From contig JAEXVC010000035.1 in assembly GCA_023406715.1 (NCBI GenBank), positions 1-22,592 on the forward strand: a stretch of DNA of 22,592 nt, given 5' to 3'. The notes under the pieces were generated by a model. The model ran no database searches and was not told the origin of the DNA. It saw only the letters and a list, made by a program, of their open reading frames with translations. This document shows positions 15,277-22,592 of the stretch, one piece after another (the first letter of the stretch is position 1; every line of letters starts with the position of its first letter). A program made the translations under genes and the position numbers. This stretch comes from Bacteroidota bacterium. Its GTDB lineage: Bacteria > Bacteroidota > Bacteroidia > Bacteroidales > Tenuifilaceae.

Positions 15277-16500
15277 TTAAGCTGCTCTTAATCGTTTAAG
15301 GTTCGATTTTTCCAACTTCTCGTGAGCATACTCCGATGTTACCATCATCTCCTTATGCTCGCCTGTTGGGAGTTCAAACATGGCGTCAATCATAATTGCT
15401 TCGCAAATTGAACGCAAGCCACGTGCACCTAGTTTAAATTCCACGGCCTTATCTACAATGTAATCTAAAACATCATCATCAAACTTAAGATGAATGCCAT
15501 CATAATCAAACAACTTGACATACTGCTTAATTATGGCATTCTTTGGTTCTGTAAGAATATCGCGCAAAGCGTGTTTGTCCAAAGGATTTAAGTAGGTGAT
15601 TACAGGTAAACGGCCTATAATCTCTGGGATTAATCCGAAAGCACGCATGTCCTGTGGCGAAATGTACTGCAAAAGGTTATCCTTGTCAATCACCTCACGA
15701 GTTTTGCTAGCACCGTAGCCAACAATTGTTGTGTTTAATCGCTGTGCGATTTTCTTTTGAATACCCTCAAATGCTCCTCCGCAGATAAAAAGAATATTCT
15801 TGGTATCAACGGCAATCATTTTCTGCTCTGGATGTTTACGTCCGCCTTGTGGTGGTACATTCACAACAGAGCCCTCAAGCAGTTTCAGCATTGCTTGCTG
15901 AACACCTTCGCCAGAAACATCACGGGTAATAGATGGATTATCTCCTTTGCGGGCAATTTTGTCAATCTCATCGATAAACACAATGCCTTTCTCCGCGGCT
16001 TCCACATTGTAGTCGGCCGCCTGAAGCAATCTAGTTAAAATGCTCTCCACATCCTCGCCAACATAGCCAGCTTCGGTAAGCACAGTTGCATCGACAATTG
16101 TGAATGGAACGTGAAGCATACGTGCAATAGTGCGAGCCAATAGGGTCTTTCCGGTTCCTGTTTCCCCAACCAAAAGTATGTTCGATTTTTCAATCTCCAC
16201 ATCGTCGCCCTTATCGGTTTGTAAAAGTCTTTTGTAGTGGTTGTATACAGCCACCGATAAGTATTTTTTTGCCTCGTCCTGACCAATAACGTACTGGTCG
16301 AGAAACTTTTTAATCTCAATGGGTTTAAGGAGTTTGCTCTGCTGAAGTTTAAAATCGCCCTTCTTCTTGAGTTCCTCCTTAACAATCAGGTTGGCCTGCT
16401 CAGCGCATAAATCGCAGATAAAACCATCCATCCCTGAAATAAGGAGTTTAACCTCTTTCCTGTCGCGTCCGCAGAACGAACATTTATCGGTGTTTTTCAT
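15277..16500 (-). CDS. clpX: ATP-dependent protease ATPase subunit ClpX
   Basis: A hexameric AAA+ unfoldase that feeds tagged proteins to ClpP. It has 407 residues. The N-terminal zinc domain has Cys7, Cys10, Cys29 and Cys32. Walker A is GETGTGKT (112-119), the pore loop GYVGED (145-150), Walker B VFIDEID (174-180) and the RKH loop is at 221-223. The sensor regions, including GARGLRS at 358-364, are intact. The ClpP-docking loop, IGF in E. coli, aligns with Val260-Gly261-Tyr262, a conservative variant. It lies downstream of clpP but is separated by a terminator (16608-16637) and has a candidate promoter of its own. Its transcript probably ends inside folA. Confidence 0.98.
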   Translation of the reverse strand: MKNTDKCSFCGRDRKEVKLLISGMDGFICDLCAEQANLIVKEELKKKGDFKLQQSKLLKPIEIKKFLDQYVIGQDEAKKYLSVAVYNHYKRLLQTDKGDDVEIEKSNILLVGETGTGKTLLARTIARMLHVPFTIVDATVLTEAGYVGEDVESILTRLLQAADYNVEAAEKGIVFIDEIDKIARKGDNPSITRDVSGEGVQQAMLKLLEGSVVNVPPQGGRKHPEQKMIAVDTKNILFICGGAFEGIQKKIAQRLNTTIVGYGASKTREVIDKDNLLQYISPQDMRAFGLIPEIIGRLPVITYLNPLDKHALRDILTEPKNAIIKQYVKLFDYDGIHLKFDDDVLDYIVDKAVEFKLGARGLRSICEAIMIDAMFELPTGEHKEMMVTSEYAHEKLEKSNLKRLRAA

Positions 16501-16526
16501 CTTTATAGATACTTAATATACCGCTA

Positions 16527-16534
16527 CAAAGTTA
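16527..16534 (-). promoter_or_regulatory. Possible -7 element of a clpX promoter
   Basis: The minus strand reads TAACTTTG, matching TAnnTTTG, 26 nt before the clpX ATG and downstream of the clpP terminator. No TTG is at the standard distance, so this is a partial match. Confidence 0.45.
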
Positions 16535-16607
16535 ATATAAATTATCGGGGTTTAAGAATTAATCCGAAAACTCAATTTAGTCAACGTTTTATCATCAGTA
16601 TTGTTTA

Positions 16608-16637
16608 AAAGAAAAGCGCCCTAAGGCGCTTTTCTTT
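16608..16637 (-). terminator. Rho-independent terminator after clpP
   Basis: AAAGAAAAGCGCC and GGCGCTTTTCTTT form a perfect 13-bp stem with a 4-nt loop, 12 nt beyond the clpP stop. On the minus strand the second arm ends in a T-rich run. It separates clpP from clpX transcription. Confidence 0.9.
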
Positions 16638-16649
16638 ATGGTTGGTTTT

Positions 16650-17321
16650 CTAATCCTTCTTTGTTCTTTGTAAAATCTCATCTATCATGCCGTACTCAAG
16701 GGCTTCCTGTGCAGTCATCCAGTAATCGCGGTCAGAATCCTTGCGGATGCGCTCAATTGGATTACCAGAGTGTTTAGCCACAATGTCGTACAACTCATCG
16801 CGTAACTTTAGTATTTCGCGGGTTGTAATTTCGATATCCGATGCTTGTCCCTCGGCGCCACCCATTGGCTGGTGAATCATTACGCGTGAGTGAGGCAATG
16901 CTGTACGTTTGCCTTTTTCGCCAGCAGTTAAAAGGACTGCAGCCATTGATGCAGCCATACCAGTGCATATTGTTGCAACATCGGAGCTGATGTACTGCAT
17001 AGTGTCGTAAATTCCCAAGCCTGCATAAACTGAACCGCCAGGAGAGTTCAAGTAAATTTGGATATCCTTTGATGGGTCAGTCGATTCAAGGAAAAGCAAT
17101 TGTGCTTGAATAATATTGGCCACATCGTCGTTAATTGGTACACCAAGGAAAATTATTCTATCCATCATAAGGCGGGAGAACACGTCCATAGTAGCAATGT
17201 TTAACTGACGCTCCTCAATAATTGTTGGTGAAATGTAGCTGCTGTGTACCGACTTAAATTGGTGCATCGATAAACTGCTGATACCGCGATGCTTTAGGGC
17301 GTATTTTTCAAATTCTGTCAT
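16650..17321 (-). CDS. clpP: ATP-dependent Clp protease proteolytic subunit
   Basis: A serine peptidase that forms the double-heptamer chamber paired with ClpX. It has 223 residues. The catalytic triad is Ser125 (GMAASMAA), His150 (RVMIHQPMGG) and Asp199 (KDSDRDYW), with the same spacing as in E. coli. The oxyanion-side GGSVYAG is at 95-101. The N-terminal 30 or so residues are longer than in mature ClpP and are probably a propeptide; the ATG at 17319-17321 opens the frame. It lies between tig and clpX in the classic order. Terminators flank it on both sides, so it is probably a single-gene transcript, though I found no convincing promoter in the 200-nt gap upstream. Confidence 0.98.
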   Translation of the reverse strand: MTEFEKYALKHRGISSLSMHQFKSVHSSYISPTIIEERQLNIATMDVFSRLMMDRIIFLGVPINDDVANIIQAQLLFLESTDPSKDIQIYLNSPGGSVYAGLGIYDTMQYISSDVATICTGMAASMAAVLLTAGEKGKRTALPHSRVMIHQPMGGAEGQASDIEITTREILKLRDELYDIVAKHSGNPIERIRKDSDRDYWMTAQEALEYGMIDEILQRTKKD

Positions 17322-17474
17322 AGCTATATGTTTTAATTATTTATTCTGTTTTTTGATAACGCAATATAGCAAGTAATTGTTGATTTTGTAGATTTTATAT
17401 TCAGATTGTTGGGTCAAACCAAAATCTAATTTATGTAATTTGCACCAATTAAACAAGTTGAAAGGACAAACAAA

Positions 17475-17500
17475 AACCGGCAAAATTTCTTCTGCCGGTT
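17475..17500 (-). terminator. Rho-independent terminator after tig
   Basis: AACCGGCA (17475-17482) pairs with TGCCGGTT (17493-17500) around a 10-nt loop. On the minus strand it is followed by a T-rich run and lies about 22 nt past the tig stop. Confidence 0.85.
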
Positions 17501-17522
17501 CGTTTTATTCTCTTTTTTACTA

Positions 17523-18872
17523 TTAATTCTGAAGTTTGTTGAATTCGTCAACGGTAACCTCTTTTGTGTCGAGGGTAACATTTTCCTTGAACCAATCAAC
17601 AACCTTTTTATCAAGCAAACGCTCGTGAATTTTCTTAACTTCCTCTCTGTTCTTTAGGATATCGTTAGCATAGCGAGCAATGTACTCCTCAGGTAGGAAT
17701 GTCATACCGTAAGAAGCGAACTGGCTACGAGCGTAACCCATTGCAAACTCGCGCATCTCCTCCTCGGTTACAGCAAATTTTTGCTCTTCAGCAACTTTGT
17801 TGCTAACCAACTGCCATTTCAAATCTTTCTCGAACAATGGGAACTCAGACTCAATTTGCTCGCGGGTAAATTTACCCTCGTTAATTGCAACTAACCAACG
17901 AATTAGGAATTCCTTTGGAAGTTCAATTTTTAGCTTATCAAGCATTTTATCCTTAATGTCGATAGCAAAACGAGCATCACCTTCAAGTTTTAGGTTGCGC
18001 TCAATTTCCTCGTCAATTTTCTTGTTGAACTCCTCTTCCGATGATACAACTCCCTCGCCATAAACCTTGTCGAAAAACTCCTGGTTTAACTCAGCAGCAA
18101 CAAATGCCATTGTTTCGGTAATAGTTAGCTGGAAAAGAGGTTGAACTCCTTCTAGTTCCTCTTTTTTGATATGAAGTAATGCTGCTCTATCGGCTTGATT
18201 TGGGAATGCCTTGAAAGTGTCAATAACAACAACATCGCCAACCTTAACGCCAACAAGTTTCTTGCGCTCAGCCTCATCGGCAACTAGAGCTACAGAAATT
18301 GAAGCACCCTCAACTGTAACACCATTCTCGCGAGGCGACTCATCCTCGTTTAGCTCAGAAAGGGTAGCTTTAACAAGACCTTTATCGTCGGTTTTCTTAA
18401 CTGGCTCGTATTTTCCGTGACGGTGACGGTGGCTGTCAGCGAAGTTCTTTCTAATTTCGTCGTTAGCAAGGATTGTATAGTAAGGGAATTTATCCTTTTT
18501 GCCGAATTTCAAATCGAACTCAGGTGCAATGCCTAAATCCCAAGCCAACTCGAAGTTTTCTTCGGTATCCCAGTTGATTTTAGATTGATTCTCACTTGGA
18601 AGAGGCTCGCCAAGTGTTCTGATTTTATTCTCCTGAATAAAATCGAAAAGTTTATCGCTAGCCATTCTGGAAACTTCCTCAACCAAAATATACTTGTAGT
18701 ACATTTTGTGGATTAATGACTCAGGAGCCATACCCGGACGGAATCCTTTGATAACAGCTTTTTTGCGTTGCTCTTTTAGGGCTTTACTAACCTTATCGGC
18801 GTAATCGGCCTTCTCAATACTAACGCGCACTGTGGTGTTTAGTGCATCGATATCCTCTCTTACTATATTCAT
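17523..18872 (-). CDS. tig: Trigger factor (ribosome-associated chaperone)
   Basis: Binds the ribosomal exit tunnel and shields nascent chains. It has 449 residues, close to the usual length. The ribosome-docking signature GFRPGMAP is at 43-50, within an N-terminal domain of about 1-115. The middle region (about 150-250) takes the place of the FKBP-like domain but is poorly recognisable by eye, as is common in Bacteroidota. The C-terminal chaperone arms are long amphipathic helices (about 265-449). It is the first gene of the tig-clpP-clpX order. A strong promoter lies 70 nt upstream and a terminator directly downstream, so it is likely transcribed alone. Confidence 0.94.
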   Translation of the reverse strand: MNIVREDIDALNTTVRVSIEKADYADKVSKALKEQRKKAVIKGFRPGMAPESLIHKMYYKYILVEEVSRMASDKLFDFIQENKIRTLGEPLPSENQSKINWDTEENFELAWDLGIAPEFDLKFGKKDKFPYYTILANDEIRKNFADSHRHRHGKYEPVKKTDDKGLVKATLSELNEDESPRENGVTVEGASISVALVADEAERKKLVGVKVGDVVVIDTFKAFPNQADRAALLHIKKEELEGVQPLFQLTITETMAFVAAELNQEFFDKVYGEGVVSSEEEFNKKIDEEIERNLKLEGDARFAIDIKDKMLDKLKIELPKEFLIRWLVAINEGKFTREQIESEFPLFEKDLKWQLVSNKVAEEQKFAVTEEEMREFAMGYARSQFASYGMTFLPEEYIARYANDILKNREEVKKIHERLLDKKVVDWFKENVTLDTKEVTVDEFNKLQN

Positions 18873-18941
18873 TGTTGATATATTTAATTGCTTTAATACT
18901 AGGATTTTTGCTCAAAATGCAAAGTGGAAATTTTGAGGGTG

Positions 18942-18973
18942 CAAATGTAGGAAAATGCACTTTAACAAACAAA
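18942..18973 (-). promoter_or_regulatory. Promoter of tig
   Basis: On the minus strand TTTG (18970-18973), a 20-nt spacer and TACATTTG (18942-18949) match the Bacteroidota consensus in full. The leader would be about 60 nt and contains a small stem-loop (CTCAAAAT / ATTTTGAG, about 18911-18936). Confidence 0.8.
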
Positions 18974-18985
18974 TAGAATCTTTAA

Positions 18986-19013
18986 ATAGTTGACGTTTAA
19001 TGGTTGATAGTTG
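18986..19013. repeat. Degenerate 7-nt tandem array between tig and the DUF190 gene
   Basis: Four adjacent 7-mers on the plus strand. The first and fourth are identical (ATAGTTG at 18986-18992 and 19007-19013), the third is ATGGTTG and the second, ACGTTTA, is diverged. It lies between the tig promoter and the DUF190 stop. The period matches the two TCT arrays, but the unit is different. Confidence 0.5.
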
Positions 19014-19063
19014 GCTGGCGCAGGGTTAAATCTTGTTAAAAATAGAGTACCCGACAACACTTC

Positions 19064-19423
19064 TTACAGAAACCTCTTTTCGCCTGATTTGTAATACAGC
19101 ACATCAACTTTTTCGGCAGTAACAAGGCAGCCATATCGCATAGTTTCAAGCATTGGCTTGATAGAGTTGAAAAAGGACAATACTTTTGATTCCTCATCAA
19201 CAATCTCTAGCACTACAGGCACTTTCTCCGATACTTCCCAAAATTTATAGGAATGAATAACTGAACTGGCTCCGTAACCAATAATCCCCTTAAGTACAGT
19301 TGCACCAGCCAATCCGAATTCCCGAGCTTGGTAAACCAACTGCTCGCTTAGGAGTGAATTGTCAATTTTGTCAGTAGAGCTAATATAGATTCTTAACCTA
19401 AGTGCTTTTGAGTTATTTTTCAT
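19064..19423 (-). CDS. DUF190 domain protein
   Basis: A small soluble protein of 119 residues of the DUF190 family. The core reads LRIYISSTDK near the N-terminus, YQAREFGLAGATVLKGIIGYG in the middle and VPVVLEIVDEESKV after it; the fold is expected to be ferredoxin-like. It starts 2 nt after the crcB stop, so the two are probably translationally coupled. DUF190 genes are often next to crcB, which suggests a helper or regulatory role in fluoride export, but the biochemical role is not known to me. No catalytic residues are evident. Confidence 0.88.
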   Translation of the reverse strand: MKNNSKALRLRIYISSTDKIDNSLLSEQLVYQAREFGLAGATVLKGIIGYGASSVIHSYKFWEVSEKVPVVLEIVDEESKVLSFFNSIKPMLETMRYGCLVTAEKVDVLYYKSGEKRFL

Positions 19424-19425
19424 GG

Positions 19426-19806
19426 CTAGAAGATTTGAGTTGTAATAAATCTACCTACAAATACTGCTACTAATCCTAGAAAGAAACTAAGTGAAATATA
19501 TAGCGATACTGATAGAAACTCACGTCCCTGAAGCAAAATAAATGCATCGTTGCTAAGCGACGAGAACGTTGTAAAACCTCCACATAATCCAACGGTAAGG
19601 AATAAACGCCACTCAGGTGTAAGAATGTTGCTCCGCTCCGAAAGTCCAAAAATCAAACCTATTACAAAACTTCCAATGATGTTAACTGTAAATGTCCCCC
19701 ATGGAAACTGCGATGCAGTTTGTACCTGAAACCATCGGGTAACCAAAAACCGCAGCACAGAGCCAATAAAACCGCCCAAACCAACTATCAGAATTGAACG
19801 AAGCAT
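19426..19806 (-). CDS. crcB: Fluoride efflux channel CrcB/Fluc
   Basis: A small inner-membrane protein of 126 residues that forms a dual-topology dimer and lets fluoride leave the cell. Four hydrophobic helices are visible at about 3-23, 36-55, 67-92 and 97-120. The family motifs are GGFIGSVLRF (11-20), PWGTFTVNIIGSF (35-47, with Asn42) and GLCGGFTTFSS (73-83), the last forming the central sodium and fluoride site. It is coupled to the DUF190 gene. I looked for a fluoride (crcB-motif) riboswitch in the 60 nt upstream and saw none, so expression may be constitutive. Confidence 0.96.
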   Translation of the reverse strand: MLRSILIVGLGGFIGSVLRFLVTRWFQVQTASQFPWGTFTVNIIGSFVIGLIFGLSERSNILTPEWRLFLTVGLCGGFTTFSSLSNDAFILLQGREFLSVSLYISLSFFLGLVAVFVGRFITTQIF

Positions 19807-19825
19807 AAAAAAATTAATCCAGATA

Positions 19826-19833
19826 CAAATCTA
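19826..19833 (-). promoter_or_regulatory. Possible -7 element of crcB
   Basis: The minus strand reads TAGATTTG, matching TAnnTTTG, 19 nt before the crcB ATG. The nearest TTG upstream is only 14 nt away, so the -33 element is not convincing. Confidence 0.4.
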
Positions 19834-19866
19834 TAAATTACAGGCATCAACCACTAATAATCTTCA

Positions 19867-20166
19867 CTACTGAGCTTGACAGCGTATTTTTGAAAAACGA
19901 GAATCGTCGAATTTATATCCTTTTCTTAATGTGGTAAATGATTCTTCTTGCAACTTCATTTTACCCATTTTCTCAACCTTGTAGAGCTTCCAAAGTGGTG
20001 CGTTTTCATTCTCGATATGTCCGCCAACCTGATAAGCAAGCAAAACCATACTGCCTGTATCTTTGTGAGTCCCTAGAATATAAGGCTCAACAATTCTAAT
20101 TTGTGCGTCGTACATAAACTCTATTAGAAGTCGCTCTCTAATTGCTTCGCAAATTTTTGTTTCCAT
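19867..20166 (-). CDS. Small WYL-like domain protein
   Basis: A 99-residue protein resembling a stand-alone WYL-type module: ICEAIRERLLIEFMYDAQ at the start, RIVEPYILGTHKDTGSMVLLAYQVGG in the middle, and WKLYKVEKM toward the end. WYL modules are usually ligand-sensing parts of DNA-binding regulators; here no DNA-binding domain is attached. I take the ATG at 20164-20166 as the start. An upstream in-frame TTG (20185-20187) overlaps a TACCTTTG -7 element on the minus strand (20185-20192), which argues against it. It lies just upstream of crcB on the same strand, with a separate candidate -7 element between them. Function unknown; any regulatory role is inference from the family. Confidence 0.75.
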   Translation of the reverse strand: METKICEAIRERLLIEFMYDAQIRIVEPYILGTHKDTGSMVLLAYQVGGHIENENAPLWKLYKVEKMGKMKLQEESFTTLRKGYKFDDSRFSKIRCQAQ

Positions 20167-20184
20167 AGTTTTTTCGTATTGCGG

Positions 20185-20192
20185 CAAAGGTA
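20185..20192 (-). promoter_or_regulatory. Possible -7 element for the WYL-like gene
   Basis: The minus strand reads TACCTTTG, matching TAnnTTTG, 18 nt before the chosen ATG. No -33 TTG is found at about 20 nt. It helps decide the start codon. Confidence 0.4.
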
Positions 20193-20243
20193 CTCCTTTT
20201 TTGCGAGAATTTTTTACTTGAAATTTGTGATAGGTTGATAGGA

Positions 20244-22592
20244 TTATACTTCGAATCCAATAAAAGTAACATCATCAATTTGGTCAATCTTTTTTCCGCT
20301 TGGGTTTACCCAGTCCTCAAATTTCTCCCTTATTTGAATTCCTTGCTCAAATATGTTAATATTGCCTGTATCCATTATTAGGTTTTTGAGGTTTTTGGAC
20401 ATAAACTTTTGCTGGTTAGGGCCACCAAACTGGTCAACAATGCCATCGCTGAAAAGATATAGCCTATCGCCTTTGTTCAGTTGTAGTTTATGGTTGGTGA
20501 ATGGATTAATGTAAGTGTGAATTGCCACAGGCATTCGGTCTTGTTTTACCTCAAGGAATATCCCGTTAGAATGCTCTACGATTTTCTGTTTGTTTTCGTC
20601 AGTAATCTCAAATGGTAAACTGTTTGTATTGGGTCTGAAAATGTAAAGGGGATTATTTGCTCCAGCCCATTGACATTCAAGGGTTTTCATGTTAATGGAA
20701 ACCAGTGACATATCCATTCCGTCCTTCTGCGAGTTATTGTCTGCCGATTGTTTTAAGGCTTGAATAATTGCTTGGCGGAGTTCGTCGAGGATTAAGCTTG
20801 GGGTTATAACTGATAGTTTTCCCACAATTTCGTTAAGGAGCGATATGCCAAGCATACTCATAAATGCTCCTGGCACACCGTGTCCTGTACAGTCGGCCAC
20901 CGTAATAACCACAGTGTCGTTAACTTTCATTGCCCAGTAAAAATCACCGCTAACAACATCTCGTGGGTAAAAAATTATGAAATGGCCTGGAAGTATCTGC
21001 TTTATCAATTTATTGCTGGGAAGCATTGCCTGCTGTATGCGTTGTGCATAGTTAATGGATGCTCTTATATCGTTGAGGATGTCTTCAATCTTATCTTTTT
21101 GAATTTGAATTTGTTCCTTTTGTTCCACAACTTCTCGCGTACGCTCGGCAACAATCTCTTCGAGTCTTTTGTTTTGTGCTCTTAACCTTTGTGTATTGAG
21201 GCGAATTAATATGATTATAGCAGAAATCAAAAGAATAAAGTATAGTATATAAGCCCATATAGTGCGGTAAAAAGGAGGAAGAACACGGAACGAGATGTGT
21301 ATTGGCTCGCTTTGGTCGCCCTGAATATTTTCAGCGTAGGCTATTATTGTGTAGTTTCCTTCCCATAAGTTAATTAAAGAGATTACTCCATTTTCGGATT
21401 CTTTAAATGTCTCACTTTTGGTAGTGCTTTGTTTCCAGAAAAATTTTGGTTTGTTTGAATTGTCAATGTAGTTGGATGTTAAATGGATTTCTAAGGAATT
21501 TTGGTTGTGAGGAATTACGAAACTGGGATAATCGTTGGAATCGCCATGCCAAATAATTGAATCCTGTCCCATTGAAATGCTACGAAATGCAATTTGCGGC
21601 ACAAACCCTTTCCTTTTCTGTGTTTTTTCGATGTCAACAATTGCTAAACCATCATCGGCTGCAACGATAAGTTGGTTTTTGTCAATTTGAAATGAGTTGA
21701 GCCTTCCCATCTCAATAGATTTTAAGGGTTTGTCGTTACTCAGGCTATCTGAAAATCGGACGATATTAATACTGTAGTTCATTCCAATGAAAGCCAAAGA
21801 ATCATTATTGGCATAGGCTGTAATAGCATCGTTGGTTTTATCCTTTGGGAACTCGTTTAGAGCGAATAGTCCTCTTAGTTTATCTTCCTGTACATCACTG
21901 CTACCTTGCATCAAGAAGAGTTCGTGGGCACTAATGAACTTTAGCACTCCAATTGAAGAGCCAAACTGGACTTTATCTTTTTGACTGATAGGCCAAGCCC
22001 AATCTTCGTTAAGTCCATCTTCAAGCCCAAAATAGTTTGTTTGGCTAAGCAGTTTGTTCTCAGAAAAAATTAGTTGCCAAACACCTTGGGTTTTTGAGCC
22101 TATCCAAACTTCCAAATTGCCATTTTTTAGTTTGGAACTAGATATTCCGTATGCATCAGGATTGATGTTTGGGAATGTCTGTAAAATTGAATTAGATGAA
22201 GAACTATAAATATAAGTTCCCTTACTGCCCGAAGCAATTAGCCAATTTTTTTCAGGAATATATTTAAGTGCCGATGTTTGGTTTGTCGATATTTTCTCAA
22301 TTATTCCATTGGAGTATGTCCACAATCCATTATCGGCAGCAATCCATAATTTGTTTGGGGTTTTCTCAATCTCCCAAATGGTACTTCTGATATTGCCTAA
22401 GCTTTGAAAGTGTTTAATGCCATCGGGTTTGTAAATAAAAAGGTCGTCGGTGGTGCCTGCAATAAGTGTGTTTCCAAAATAGGCCACAGCCTGAACTTTA
22501 CCATATAAACCGTGGGTTTGGTTGAAAATTGAAACTGGCAATGAGTGCTGAATTCGGCTAACCCCTTTTTTTGTGGCAACCCAAAAGCTGTA
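20244..22592 (-). CDS. Reg_prop/Y_Y_Y sensor fused to SpoIIE serine phosphatase, 5'-truncated by window edge
   Basis: A membrane signalling protein, open to the right edge and giving 782 residues here; the true N-terminus is outside the window. About 1-325 is a degenerate beta-propeller of two-component-regulator type (repeats such as WVATKKGVSRI, KLWIAADNGLWTY and VWIGSKTQGVW). A Y_Y_Y-like beta domain follows (about 360-435; WEGNYTIIAYAENIQGD). One membrane helix (about 443-465) and a coiled coil (to about 515) lead to a C-terminal SpoIIE/PP2C phosphatase (about 520-782). Its metal-site motifs are SGDFYW, ADCTGHGVPGAF, FSDGIVDQFGG and DDVTF. The propeller should lie in the periplasm and the phosphatase in the cytoplasm, where it probably acts on an anti-anti-sigma-like or other phosphoprotein. 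No kinase, HAMP or receiver domain is visible. The partner is not in the window. Confidence 0.9.
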   Translation of the reverse strand, partial: YSFWVATKKGVSRIQHSLPVSIFNQTHGLYGKVQAVAYFGNTLIAGTTDDLFIYKPDGIKHFQSLGNIRSTIWEIEKTPNKLWIAADNGLWTYSNGIIEKISTNQTSALKYIPEKNWLIASGSKGTYIYSSSSNSILQTFPNINPDAYGISSSKLKNGNLEVWIGSKTQGVWQLIFSENKLLSQTNYFGLEDGLNEDWAWPISQKDKVQFGSSIGVLKFISAHELFLMQGSSDVQEDKLRGLFALNEFPKDKTNDAITAYANNDSLAFIGMNYSINIVRFSDSLSNDKPLKSIEMGRLNSFQIDKNQLIVAADDGLAIVDIEKTQKRKGFVPQIAFRSISMGQDSIIWHGDSNDYPSFVIPHNQNSLEIHLTSNYIDNSNKPKFFWKQSTTKSETFKESENGVISLINLWEGNYTIIAYAENIQGDQSEPIHISFRVLPPFYRTIWAYILYFILLISAIIILIRLNTQRLRAQNKRLEEIVAERTREVVEQKEQIQIQKDKIEDILNDIRASINYAQRIQQAMLPSNKLIKQILPGHFIIFYPRDVVSGDFYWAMKVNDTVVITVADCTGHGVPGAFMSMLGISLLNEIVGKLSVITPSLILDELRQAIIQALKQSADNNSQKDGMDMSLVSINMKTLECQWAGANNPLYIFRPNTNSLPFEITDENKQKIVEHSNGIFLEVKQDRMPVAIHTYINPFTNHKLQLNKGDRLYLFSDGIVDQFGGPNQQKFMSKNLKNLIMDTGNINIFEQGIQIREKFEDWVNPSGKKIDQIDDVTFIGFEV

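Noticed and set aside
17322..17460. clpP promoter candidates such as TAGATTTTG and TATATTGC on the minus strand
   Set aside because: Each departs from TAnnTTTG by a base or spacing and none has a paired TTG at about 20 nt.
19807..19866. Fluoride riboswitch upstream of crcB
   Set aside because: The gap is about 60 nt and I could not match the conserved stems or pseudoknot of the crcB motif.
20227..20242. Two adjacent 8-mers, GTGATAGG and TTGATAGG
   Set aside because: They resemble the TTGATAG unit of the 18986-19013 array, but there are only two copies and the period is 8, which is not enough to call a repeat.
1..22592. Mobile element, prophage, CRISPR or defence island
   Set aside because: No transposase, integrase, repeat-spacer array or toxin-antitoxin pair was found; nearly all DNA is accounted for by core genes with uniform composition.

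Overview
The window looks like chromosomal DNA of a Bacteroidota member. A Bacteroidales or Marinilabiliales-like lineage is my guess, but the sequence does not fix the order. Four things support the phylum: a type IX secretion (T9SS) sorting tail on a secreted protein, a CarboxypepD_reg/DUF5686 outer-membrane-type protein, a SpoIIE phosphatase fused to a Reg_prop/Y_Y_Y sensor, and several promoters of the Bacteroidota type (TTG, about 20 nt, TAnnTTTG) with few clear Shine-Dalgarno sequences. The DNA is AT-rich and almost entirely ordinary core genome. I see no phage, IS element, CRISPR array or defence island.

Layout. (1) 1-2846, minus: dnaE, whose 3' end lies off the left edge. (2) 3130-8210, minus: a T9SS-exported protein with its own promoter, an ABC-2 permease and its ATPase, and recQ. 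(3) 8391-12589, plus: kdsD, a DUF5686 protein and lptB, a lipopolysaccharide/envelope group divergent from recQ. (4) 12657-12771: tRNA-Leu(UAG) with promoter and terminator. (5) 12840-15275, plus: a Gate-domain (nucleoside-recognition) membrane protein, then thyA and folA, the linked dTMP/tetrahydrofolate pair. (6) 15277-18872, minus: clpX, clpP and tig. Read in transcription order this is tig-clpP-clpX, the classic protein-quality-control order, with terminators after tig and after clpP. (7) 19064-19806, minus: crcB and a DUF190 gene (fluoride export). (8) 19867-20166, minus: a small WYL-like protein. (9) 20244-22592, minus: a sensor phosphatase whose N-terminus lies off the right edge.

The least explained signals are non-coding. 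Three short degenerate tandem arrays with an exact 7-nt period occur: two directly in front of start codons (dnaE and the Gate-domain gene) and one between tig and the DUF190 gene. There is also a 71-nt TGTCAT...ATGACA hairpin repeat between thyA and folA. Finally, a probable clpX terminator is embedded in the last codons of the convergent folA gene, whose stop lies 1 nt from the clpX stop. No gap between genes exceeds about 300 bases. The largest, 2847-3129, holds a heptad array, a terminator and otherwise AT-rich DNA.
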